In this document: positions 1 to 5,980 of the stretch, one piece after another
Numbering within the stretch: the stretch's first letter is position 1
Layout: every line of letters begins with the position of its first letter
From: Chloroflexota bacterium
GTDB lineage: Bacteria; Chloroflexota; Anaerolineae; Anaerolineales; Anaerolineaceae
Assembly (NCBI GenBank): GCA_019136175.1
Contig: JAGVUS010000335.1
Span: 1-5,980, forward strand
Length of the DNA stretch: 5,980 bases
Direction of reading: 5' to 3'
Translations under genes and position numbers: made by a program
The notes under the pieces: model-generated
Told to the model about the DNA's origin: nothing
Databases searched by the model: none
Seen by the model: the letters and a program-made list of their open reading frames with translations, nothing else

Positions 1-2354
1 TGGATGACCTGCGAGGTAACTGCTGGTTCACTGATTACACTGATCCGGATAACGCCTGTGGCAGGAATCCGGTAGGAGGTGTGTGCCACTCCATCAACAG
101 AAACCTGTTCAATTTGCTGGAGGGTTCCCGTCTCTCCTCCCAGGTTGAAAAGGAAGCGAACCACGGTTCCATCCGGGACAGGATTCTGGTTGTGATCCAG
201 GATGACCCCGGTGCGAAGCGGGATGGTATCTCCCACCTTGAAAATGGGCTGGGGGGTTGATTCGGGCGTGGGGGTACTGTTGGCTGGTGGTTCCGGCAGG
301 TCCAGGAAGAGGGGAATCACCTGGTTGGGATCGGGAGAAGTGGCGGTGATCAGGTCGTATGCAATGCCGGGAACCGAGACTGGCAGGGCGCCGGATGGTG
401 CCAGTTCCTGGAAGAGTACCCGGCTCGCCACATCCAGAAATGCCGGAATTTTGGAGTACATCCCATAATATGCGGTGAACTTGGAGATATCCGTGCTGTC
501 AAAATAATACGGGGCATTAAAGGCAAAGACAATGATTTTCTTGTTGGCGAGAAGCTCGGGGCGCTCTTCCATCAAACGAAGAAACGCCAGTGAAGAAGGA
601 TGGTTTTCCGAGATTTGTGTGATGGACACCACCACCCAGGTGGCAACTTTTAAATCGGTTTCCAGGTTGGGTTGGTTGAGTGGATCATCCAGCATCCATA
701 AAAGGTGATTAAATGTATAGGAGGATAGCAGGCTGTTGGACACCTGGTTGCTGCCCTGAAAACCATATAGCCGCAGGACCGCCTGTTGGAAACTGGTTTC
801 GCCCAGGACGGATACCGCCGGGCAGGTGGAACATTGCCGTTGATCCATTGTATCTGTCAGGAACACAATCCGGTCCAGCAAACCCGGCGGACGCGGGATT
901 TCCAGCGCCAGCTCGGCAGCAGATGGGCTGATCAGGGTGACCGCCTGGCGGGCAATCTCAAAATTGATCGAATCGGATTGTCCAATTTCCGCCAATCCCT
1001 CCACCGGGGCAAGTACCTGCTCCAGGGAAAAAGTGGGGTAGAGCTTGTATTTGAGAGTCAGAATGCGTAGAACGGATTGATCCACCCGCTGGGCGAATGC
1101 CGTATCCTCGCGGTATTTTTGGATGAAATGATCCAGGGTACTGATGATGGTTGTATAGCTGTCTGGTGCACCGGGGGCAATGAAATTATTAAGATAAAGC
1201 AGGTCATTCCCGGCGAGAAAGGCGGTACGGGCAACCTGCCGGGCGTCAAATGTCAGCCCCGTGGGGTCAGTAAAGCGGCGAATGGCATTGCTGCCCAGGT
1301 CGTCGCTGACAAGCACTCCCTGGTTTGCCCGCCATTGTGCCAGTTCGGGCAGGGTCAGTAACTGTTCCAGTGATGTGCCATCCAGGCTGACCGGACGGGT
1401 GGTGGCGCGGATATTTCCCTGGAAACCCTGGTAACGAATGTGGGTGACCAGCAGACCATCTGCTGTTGTTTCAGCACCGGGGGCGTTCCCGGTGACGGTA
1501 AAAAAAGGCGCCAGTTCAATTTGTTTGAGTTGCTCCAGGGATTTCCGCACCGTGGCAACTTCATCCTCGGTGGGGCGGTCGGAGCCGCCAGCACCGGGGA
1601 AATGCTTGGCAATGACCGCCATCCTTCCACTGGATCCTTCATGCAATCCCTTGATGTAAGCGCTGCCCATTTTCCCCACCCAGTATGGGTCGGCACCAAA
1701 GGCACGGGTTCCCAGGTCTTCACTGGGCTCGGTGCGGATGACATCCAGGACATCCAGCGAAGGACCCAGGAAGAGGTTAAAACCAAGCGCCTGCAATTCT
1801 TTGCCCATCACGGCTCCGGTGGATTCTGCCAGCGCAGGATCCCAGGTTGCACCTACTGCCATCGGGTTTGGCAGGGAAGTGACCCCGTTGAGAATCTGGT
1901 CGTAGGGCGCCAGGTCACCCTCCTGGGAAATTCCCACCAGGAGAGGGATGTAATTACCGGAAGATGTGGTGGCGTCCGGTGCAGCTCCGCCGGTATCAAA
2001 AACCCAGCGGTGTGTCTGAAGGGTGGAGATCAGGGTATGGGTGTTATTGAGAGTGTTTTCCGGTCCAATGAAGTTATTGTTGTCCGCGCTCAGGATCACC
2101 CCGCCGACATGACGGTTGACCAGCAGATCATAAATTTGCGAGTTTTCCCGCACGTCCATGCCCTTGAAAGTAACCAGAAATAGTTGCCCCACGCGCTCTT
2201 CCGGGCTGAGCCGGGCAAGCAGGGTTTCCGCTTTGCGGCGCGGGTCACTTCCTTGGAACTCTTCAGCTGCCTGGACGGAGACCGGCTGTACCGCGGCTGC
2301 CAGGAAAGCAGCCAGCAGGAGGAGGGAAAGCCATCGCGAGGAACAGGTTTTCAC
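1..2354 (-). CDS. Secreted glycoside hydrolase family 3 protein with C-terminal Ig-like domain (3' end outside window)
   Basis: The frame is open from a GTG at 2354 to the window edge, giving 784 codons with no stop. GH3 enzymes cleave beta-linked glucosides or N-acetylglucosaminides. Residues 1-29 form a signal peptide (K2 and R7, a Leu/Ala-rich core at 9-21, likely cleavage after V-Q-A29), so the protein is exported. The catalytic barrel spans about 40-430. It contains FGADP (219-223), KHFPGAGG (250-257) and GVLVSDDLG, where D351 fits the GH3 nucleophile after Ser. A GH3 C-terminal-like domain follows (about 440-685) with APSGALP at 652-658. A Pro/Thr linker (about 688-703) then leads into a Big_1/invasin-like Ig domain (ILDHNQNPVPDGTVV). 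The NagZ Asp-Ser-His triplet after KHFPG is replaced by Pro-Thr-Glu, so the acid/base is uncertain. C508 and C511 form a CxxC. GTG is chosen because it begins the signal peptide, follows the dehydratase stop by 3 bases and has AGGGA (2369-2365) upstream. The family is firm; the substrate is unknown (beta-N-acetylhexosaminidase or beta-glucosidase). Confidence 0.9.
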   Translation of the reverse strand, partial: MKTCSSRWLSLLLLAAFLAAAVQPVSVQAAEEFQGSDPRRKAETLLARLSPEERVGQLFLVTFKGMDVRENSQIYDLLVNRHVGGVILSADNNNFIGPENTLNNTHTLISTLQTHRWVFDTGGAAPDATTSSGNYIPLLVGISQEGDLAPYDQILNGVTSLPNPMAVGATWDPALAESTGAVMGKELQALGFNLFLGPSLDVLDVIRTEPSEDLGTRAFGADPYWVGKMGSAYIKGLHEGSSGRMAVIAKHFPGAGGSDRPTEDEVATVRKSLEQLKQIELAPFFTVTGNAPGAETTADGLLVTHIRYQGFQGNIRATTRPVSLDGTSLEQLLTLPELAQWRANQGVLVSDDLGSNAIRRFTDPTGLTFDARQVARTAFLAGNDLLYLNNFIAPGAPDSYTTIISTLDHFIQKYREDTAFAQRVDQSVLRILTLKYKLYPTFSLEQVLAPVEGLAEIGQSDSINFEIARQAVTLISPSAAELALEIPRPPGLLDRIVFLTDTMDQRQCSTCPAVSVLGETSFQQAVLRLYGFQGSNQVSNSLLSSYTFNHLLWMLDDPLNQPNLETDLKVATWVVVSITQISENHPSSLAFLRLMEERPELLANKKIIVFAFNAPYYFDSTDISKFTAYYGMYSKIPAFLDVASRVLFQELAPSGALPVSVPGIAYDLITATSPDPNQVIPLFLDLPEPPANSTPTPESTPQPIFKVGDTIPLRTGVILDHNQNPVPDGTVVRFLFNLGGETGTLQQIEQVSVDGVAHTSYRIPATGVIRISVISEPAVTSQVI

Positions 2355-2357
2355 CAG

Positions 2358-3316
2358 TTAATCTTCCCTTGGGGCAGCATGCTTTGCCAGGATCTGGCGG
2401 TGGATTTCCGGCTGGATGTTTCCGCCGGTCAGAATGACCAGTGCCGGGCGTTGGGGCACTTTCCCGTTGAGAATCGCTGCCAGGGCAACAGCAGCCGATC
2501 CTTCAATTTTCTGCCCCCAGCGCTGCCAGGCAACGGCAATTGCCTGCTCCACGTCTTCTTCATGAACCAGGACCAGGTCATCCACATAGTTTTTAACAAT
2601 GGGAACGGTTATGGAACCCTCTTCCACGGCACCCGATAAACCGTCTGCCAGGGATGGCAGTTCAGTCTCACACCCTGCTGGCTGCCCTGGTGGAATATGG
2701 CGTGGAAAAATGGGGAAGCTTCCGACTGGACGCCCACCAGGCGGGGGCGCCGGGCAAGCCGGGAGAATGTCAGTCCAAATCCGGCAATCAATCCGCCGCC
2801 GCCCACCGGCACCAGGCAGATTTCCGGGATTTCCGGCACTTGTTGGATGGTTTCCATCGCCAGTGTGGACTGCCCGGCAATGACCCGGGCATCGTTGTAA
2901 GGGGAAATCCAGGTTTGATTGTGTTCCAGGGCATATTGCTGGGCGGTTTGCTCCGCCAGTTCATATCCTCCCGGGACAAGACGCACCTCTGCACCAAGTG
3001 CCCGCATGGCATCCACCTTGGCGGGAACAGCATGGTCTGAGGCAAAAATGATGACAGGTGCCCCCACCTGTTTGGCTGCCCATGCCACTCCCTGCCCATG
3101 GTTGCCCGCCGAGGCAGCCACAAGTCCGCGCTGCTGTTCCCAGGGCAGCAGGGACAGGACTTTATTGACTGCCCCCCGCAGCTTGAAAGAACCGGTCATC
3201 TGCTGGTTCTCCCACTTTAAATACAGGTTCCACTCCGGGTCGTGCGTCAGTGGTGTGGTTTGCACCCGGTTGGCAAGCGTGGCGGCAGCTTCATCCAGCC
3301 ATTCGGCAGGGATCAT
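2358..3316 (-). pseudogene. Serine/threonine dehydratase (PLP fold type II), split by a -1 frameshift
   Basis: The intact enzyme would be a cytosolic PLP protein deaminating L-threonine to 2-oxobutanoate or L-serine to pyruvate. The first frame starts at ATG 3316 and gives 216 family-like residues. It includes SFKLRG with the PLP lysine K45, SAGNHG (69-74) and the phosphate-binding GGGGL (172-176). After V216 this frame runs into nonsense and stops at 2609. The match resumes in the neighbouring frame from 2669 (E-T-E-L-P-S-L-A-D-G-L-S-G-A-V-E-E-G) through TGGN (2429-2418) to TAA at 2360. One missing base near 2669-2672, for example a G making GTG-GAG, restores about 320 residues, the usual length of the short TdcB-like form without an ACT domain. 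Both halves keep their conserved motifs, so the lesion is recent or a sequencing error. No slippery heptamer was seen. The start overlaps the phosphodiesterase stop as ATGA, and the stop lies 3 bases before the GH3 start. Threonine versus serine preference cannot be told. Confidence 0.9.
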
Positions 3317-4068
3317 CTCTCCTCCAGGATGCGCAAGGCAAGCTGTGGGTCATCCACAAAAATGCCGTCCACATCCAGGGCAAAGAGACGGCGCATTTCG
3401 TCAGGATCATTCACCGTCCAGACATGAACCCGCCTGTTCATTGCATGTGCTTTTTGGATGTATTCTGCAGTTGCATCCGTATAGTGCGGGTGGGCTATCC
3501 TTGGCGCCGCCCGTCTTCCAAGCCATGCTGGAATCCGGCGGTTTGCCATGCCTTCGCCGAACAGGATGGCAGCTGGCACTTCCGGAAGGAATTTTCGGGC
3601 GCGGAAGAGGTTGTTGGCAAGGAAGGAGGAAAACAGCACCTGGTTTTCCATTCCCATGTACCGGACGATCTGGGTTGTCATGTCCACCAGGGAATCCAGC
3701 GGGGTGACGTAATTGGTCAGTTCCACGTTGATGAAGATGTCATGCCCCACTTCTTCAAAGACTTCCGTCAGGGTGGGAATTCCTTCCCCCCGGAACCTGG
3801 GATCAAATTTTCCACCAGCATCCAGCTCGCGCAGTTCTGCCAGCGGCAGGCGGTGAACGAAACCGGTGCCATCCGTGGTCCGGTTGACCGTGGGGTCGTG
3901 AAAGACCATCACCTGCCCATCTGCGCTGAGTTTGACATCCAGCTCAATGGCTGGTGCTCCCTGACGCACCGCGAGCCGGAAGGCAGCCAGCGTGTTTTCG
4001 GGTGCGGAAGCCGAAGCTCCCCGGTGGGCAAAAAGAATTGGACGCGGAAGAAGGTAAAGGTGTGTCAT
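3313..4068 (-). CDS. Glycerophosphodiester phosphodiesterase (cytosolic, UgpQ-like)
   Basis: This 251-residue protein belongs to the GDPD family, a TIM-barrel metal-dependent enzyme. It hydrolyses glycerophosphodiesters to sn-glycerol 3-phosphate and an alcohol. The family signature is easy to read: AHRG (14-17, catalytic H15 and R16), PENT (23-26), IELDVK (41-46, metal ligands E42 and D44) and FHDPT (56-60, second catalytic H57). INVELT (113-118) follows, then HVWTVN (215-220) and DVDGIFVDDP (232-241) at the C-terminal end. The length fits the short single-domain UgpQ type. There is no signal peptide, so it probably works in the cytoplasm. One oddity is that the NxExK stretch common in relatives reads N-V-E-L-T here, with Thr in place of Lys. 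The ATG at 4068 overlaps the AAA+ stop as ATGA and has only a weak upstream GGAA, so translation is probably coupled to the AAA+ gene. It overlaps the dehydratase start in the same way. The family call is firm, the natural substrate is not. Confidence 0.95.
   Translation of the reverse strand: MTHLYLLPRPILFAHRGASASAPENTLAAFRLAVRQGAPAIELDVKLSADGQVMVFHDPTVNRTTDGTGFVHRLPLAELRELDAGGKFDPRFRGEGIPTLTEVFEEVGHDIFINVELTNYVTPLDSLVDMTTQIVRYMGMENQVLFSSFLANNLFRARKFLPEVPAAILFGEGMANRRIPAWLGRRAAPRIAHPHYTDATAEYIQKAHAMNRRVHVWTVNDPDEMRRLFALDVDGIFVDDPQLALRILEER
3321..3325 (-). promoter_or_regulatory. Strong Shine-Dalgarno for the dehydratase, inside the phosphodiesterase gene
   Basis: GGAGG lies 4 bases before the ATG at 3316, within the codons for the last residues (L-E-E-R) of the upstream gene. 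With the ATGA overlap it fixes the start and suggests independent or coupled re-initiation. The spacing is a little short, but the following GAG extends the purine run. Confidence 0.65.
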
Positions 4069-5444
4069 AGTTCCACAAAATAGGAATCGGTTGCCCGGTC
4101 AATCAATTCACGGGATAAGACCGGCTCAACGTTCAGGTAACGCGATATATCAATGATCTGGTCGCAGAGATCACGCGGGTGATTGGCGCGCAGCTTGCGG
4201 TTGCGCTTGATGTAATATTCCTGCAGCAGATAGGCAAGCCCCTGGTCCGTGTACTGGACGCCCTTCTGGGCGGCAACCCGCTTGAAAATCTCGCGGTACT
4301 CCTCGTAGGTGGGGTCCACAATTTCAATCTTATGGCGCAAGCGGCGCAGGAAAGCTTCATCCACCAGTTCACGCGGCGGCAGGTTCGTGGAGAAAATGAC
4401 CAGCACGTCAAAAGGCACTTCCAGCTTGCGCCCGGTGTGCAGGGCAAGGTAGTCAATCCGGTTTTCCAGCGGCACAATCCAGCGGTTTAACAAGTCGCGC
4501 GGGCGAACCTGCTGTCTGCCAAAATCATCAATCAACAGGATGCCACCATTGGCTTTCATCTGGAAAGGTGCTTCATAAAATTTAAGCGTGTCATCAAAAA
4601 CAAGGTCCAGCCCTGCCATGGTCAGTTCACCGCCGGTGACAATGAATGGGCGGCGGATGCGCACCCAACGCGGGTCGCGGCGGGTGCCGGAGCGCAGCGA
4701 GCCGGTGCCCTTGTTGGTGGTATCTTCATCCGGCACCAGGTGATGGTTAACAGAGTCAAACAGTTTGATCACCTGACCATCCACGCTGACTGCATAGGGG
4801 ATGTAGATGTTTTGCGCCTGCACCAGGTTGCCGATGGCGCGTGCAATACTGGTCTTGCCGTTGCCGGGGGGACCATACAGGAAAATGGATGTTCCCGAGT
4901 TAACCGCTGGTCCCAGCCTTTGATAGGTTTTTTCGGAGAGCACCAGGTGCGCCAGCACCTGCCGCATCAGGCGGTTGGTGACCTGCAGCCGACCCACTTT
5001 TTGGCGCTGGATGGCTTCGTTGTACACCTGCACAGGAACCGGTGCCGGACCGGCATACTGGCTGCGGTCCAGGGCTTCGCGCGCCCGGGCAATACCAGCG
5101 CCGGTAATGGCGTAGACGTAAGCACCTTCGCCCAGTCCCATCTGGGATGTGCGTACTTCCACCAATTTTTCCCGCTTGAGGGCTTCCAGCAGGGTATCCA
5201 CGACCCCGGTAAAGGGCAGGGCAATCTCTTCGGCGACTTTAAAGCCGGTCAGGTAGCCTTCAAAGTACATGATCTTTAATACCAGGTCCTGCAGCCAGAG
5301 ATGGGAGAGCCCGGTATCCTCCACCCGCGTGATGGGTGGGGGAATGAAGCCGGCTGGGGCTGCAGGTGCCCCGGGAGTGGGCTGCCCAAGCGGGCGGCTG
5401 ACGGAGGGCTGCTGGCTGGGTGGGCGGGGAGGTAGCTTGGTCAT
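4065..5444 (-). CDS. AAA+ ATPase with N-terminal winged-helix-like domain, function unknown
   Basis: This 459-residue soluble protein starts with a Pro/Ala-rich disordered tail (1-40). Residues about 41-128 have winged-helix character: a helical stretch, G-Y-L-T-G, L-P-F-T-G-V-V, L-K-R-E-K-L-V-E-V, then a wing ending Y-A-I-T-G-A-G. An AAA+ module follows: Walker A GPPGNGKT (191-198), Walker B GILLIDDFG (301-309), sensor 1 FSTN with N354, candidate arginine finger R367/R368/R370, and a sensor-2-like H-P-R-D-L with R424. Walker B has D306-D307 where most AAA+ proteins have Asp-Glu. The frame extends upstream to an ATG at 5522, but that ATG lies inside the promoter -10 element. The ATG at 5444 has AGGAG 8 bases upstream and starts a plausible tail (MTKLPPRPP), so it is preferred. 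It is the first gene of the operon and its stop overlaps the phosphodiesterase start. I recognise the superfamily but no characterised function. The winged helix could bind DNA or a protein partner; a MoxR-like or chaperone-type role is only a guess. Confidence 0.9.
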   Translation of the reverse strand: MTKLPPRPPSQQPSVSRPLGQPTPGAPAAPAGFIPPPITRVEDTGLSHLWLQDLVLKIMYFEGYLTGFKVAEEIALPFTGVVDTLLEALKREKLVEVRTSQMGLGEGAYVYAITGAGIARAREALDRSQYAGPAPVPVQVYNEAIQRQKVGRLQVTNRLMRQVLAHLVLSEKTYQRLGPAVNSGTSIFLYGPPGNGKTSIARAIGNLVQAQNIYIPYAVSVDGQVIKLFDSVNHHLVPDEDTTNKGTGSLRSGTRRDPRWVRIRRPFIVTGGELTMAGLDLVFDDTLKFYEAPFQMKANGGILLIDDFGRQQVRPRDLLNRWIVPLENRIDYLALHTGRKLEVPFDVLVIFSTNLPPRELVDEAFLRRLRHKIEIVDPTYEEYREIFKRVAAQKGVQYTDQGLAYLLQEYYIKRNRKLRANHPRDLCDQIIDISRYLNVEPVLSRELIDRATDSYFVEL

Positions 5445-5452
5445 ACAATCTT

Positions 5453-5457
5453 CTCCT
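5453..5457 (-). promoter_or_regulatory. Shine-Dalgarno deciding the AAA+ start
   Basis: AGGAG (continuing AAG) sits 8 bases before the ATG at 5444, an ideal spacing. The alternative longer start at 5522 has no such site and overlaps the -10 hexamer, so this element decides the start. Confidence 0.8.
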
Positions 5458-5468
5458 ATATTGCTTGG

Positions 5469-5478
5469 CTGGCGCCAG
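5469..5478. repeat. Perfect 10-bp palindrome CTGGCGCCAG in the leader
   Basis: CTGGCGCCAG equals its own reverse complement and lies between the predicted transcription start and the ribosome binding site of the AAA+ operon. It could be a small operator or part of the leader RNA fold. A 10-bp palindrome can occur by chance in GC-rich DNA, so no function is claimed. Confidence 0.4.
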
Positions 5479-5513
5479 GGATGGCAAATTCCACCCCTTG
5501 GGGCGGTTTGCCC
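5478..5513 (-). promoter_or_regulatory. Leader RNA with competing hairpins upstream of the AAA+ operon
   Basis: Read on the minus strand, GGGTGG (5496-5491) can pair in two exclusive ways. Backwards it pairs with CCGCCC (5506-5501) over a CAAG loop. Forwards, extended to GGGGTGG (5497-5491), it pairs with CCATCCC (5484-5478) over an AATTTG loop, 7 bp with one G-U. A third small stem, GGGC (5513-5510) with GCCC (5504-5501), competes with the first. Alternative pairing is typical of regulatory leaders, but there is no U-run after any stem and no known riboswitch core was recognised. This is inference from base pairing alone. Confidence 0.4.
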
Positions 5514-5520
5514 GTCTCTC

Positions 5521-5529
5521 ATTATAGCA
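5521..5529 (-). promoter_or_regulatory. Extended -10 promoter for the AAA+ / phosphodiesterase / dehydratase / GH3 operon
   Basis: The minus strand reads TGCTATAAT: a perfect TATAAT (5526-5521) with the extended TG one base upstream. No convincing TTGACA is found at 16-18 bases spacing, as expected for extended -10 promoters that need little -35 contact. Transcription would start near 5514, leaving a leader of about 70 nt to the ATG at 5444. It is the only good promoter-like sequence I found in the 143-base gap between the rRNA methyltransferase-like gene and the AAA+ gene. Confidence 0.65.
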
Positions 5530-5587
5530 TACGCGTTGATCCTGGCAGTTTATGAGGCGGTCTGCCTGTTGATTTTGCGAGCAACTT

Positions 5588-5980
5588 TTATGCCAGGCTG
5601 GGTTTTTGCAGGCAAAAAATCATTTCCCCGCCCACTTCCAACTCTGTCAGGGACCAGGAAAGGCCCCGAATGGTTTCAAGCACCAGCCGCCGGTGTTGGT
5701 CGGCAAGCAATCGATGACCGGTAAGGCTGCGTGCAGGAAGTGTGATGACCAGCCAGCGGGTTCGAATTGCCTGCCAGAACTCCCGATTGCATCCCCGGCG
5801 GCGTTGTTCAAAACGATGGGCTTCCTTGAAGAAAAAAGCCACATCTGCCGGGGTTTGGGGAGGGTTCACAAGGATATCTCCGTGGAATGCCAGTTCCTCC
5901 AACCCCTGCAGGCGGAAAAATCTATTCAATAATGCCACCCGCGGCTGATGCAGGTCCCAGGCATGGTACCGGACGGTATG
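5588..5980 (-). CDS. FmrO-family 16S rRNA (guanine-N7) methyltransferase-like protein, C-terminal half (5' end outside window)
   Basis: The frame is open from the window edge to TAA at 5590-5588 and shows the last 130 residues. It begins H-T-V-R-Y-H-A-W-D-L, which fits the strand after SAM motif I, with the Asp where these enzymes hold the cofactor ribose. LLNRFFRLQGL, HGDILVNPP, ADVAFFFKEAHRFEQRRRG, the TLPARSLTGHR segment and a final GGEMIFCLQK follow. This order matches, from memory, the FmrO/Arm family pattern (ADVALLLK...LE...G, SFPVRSLGG, ELVFVV.K). Characterised members methylate N7 of G1405 in 16S rRNA and block 4,6-linked aminoglycosides. Family proteins are about 250-280 residues, so roughly half is seen. 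A GTG at 5938 could be taken as a start, but family similarity continues upstream of it to the window edge, so it is internal. The downstream gap has no clear terminator and carries a new promoter, so the gene is probably transcribed apart from the AAA+ operon. Actual methylation or resistance is not shown by the sequence. Confidence 0.8.
   Translation of the reverse strand, partial: HTVRYHAWDLHQPRVALLNRFFRLQGLEELAFHGDILVNPPQTPADVAFFFKEAHRFEQRRRGCNREFWQAIRTRWLVITLPARSLTGHRLLADQHRRLVLETIRGLSWSLTELEVGGEMIFCLQKPSLA

Noticed and set aside
1355..1786. Minus-strand open frame of 143 codons
   Set aside because: It overlaps the GH3 coding sequence in another frame and is Trp/Ser/Pro-rich shadow sequence.
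1440..2183. Plus-strand open frame of 247 codons
   Set aside because: It is fully antisense to the GH3 catalytic domain and its product shows no recognisable motif. It is a shadow of the real gene.
2609..2675. Programmed -1 frameshifting in the dehydratase
   Set aside because: No X-XXY-YYZ slippery heptamer is present near the junction, and this enzyme family is not known to use recoding.
2919..4083. Long plus-strand open frames (at 2919-3707 and 3250-4083)
   Set aside because: They lie antisense to the phosphodiesterase and dehydratase, whose catalytic motifs are clear. Their translations are rich in Cys, Trp, Pro and Ser with no family pattern.
5445..5522. Longer AAA+ N-terminus starting at 5522
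   Set aside because: The ATG lies within the TATAAT element and has no ribosome site, whereas ATG 5444 has AGGAG at good spacing.
5555..5567. Possible terminator after the methyltransferase-like gene (AGGC / GCCT stem)
   Set aside because: The stem is only 4 bp and no T-run follows it on either strand.
5588..5938. A complete small gene starting at GTG 5938
   Set aside because: The frame stays open to the window edge, and the residues before the GTG (Y-H-A-W-D-L) continue the family similarity.

Overview
The window is about 56% GC by eye and every gene found lies on the minus strand, so transcription runs from high to low coordinates. Several traits suggest a Chloroflexota bacterium, probably an Anaerolineae-type lineage. 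These are the exported GH3 protein with a serine-aspartate rich motif loop and an Ig-like tail, the tight run with an AAA+ ATPase carrying an N-terminal winged helix, and heavy use of CTG leucine codons. This taxonomic call rests on remembered similarity and no search was possible.

Layout, in order of transcription. At 5980-5588 is the C-terminal half of a 16S rRNA methyltransferase-like protein of the FmrO / G1405 family; its start lies beyond the window. A 143-base gap (5587-5445) follows. It holds a good extended -10 promoter, a leader of about 70 nt with mutually exclusive hairpins, and a Shine-Dalgarno site. Four tightly packed genes come next: an AAA+ ATPase (5444-4065), a cytosolic glycerophosphodiester phosphodiesterase (4068-3313), a PLP-dependent serine/threonine dehydratase broken by a one-base frameshift (3316-2358), and a secreted glycoside hydrolase family 3 protein (2354 to past the window edge). 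The first two junctions are 4-base ATGA stop/start overlaps and the third is a 3-base gap, so this is almost certainly one operon with translational coupling.

How the genes fit together is not obvious. The phosphodiesterase would release glycerol 3-phosphate from deacylated phospholipid. The dehydratase would turn threonine or serine into a 2-oxo acid and ammonia. The exported GH3 protein would act on an extracellular or cell-wall glycan. A scavenging or envelope-turnover theme is possible, but that is inference. The AAA+ protein has no recognisable partner here. No tRNA, rRNA, CRISPR array, insertion sequence or origin was seen. The large plus-strand open frames are shadows of the minus-strand genes.
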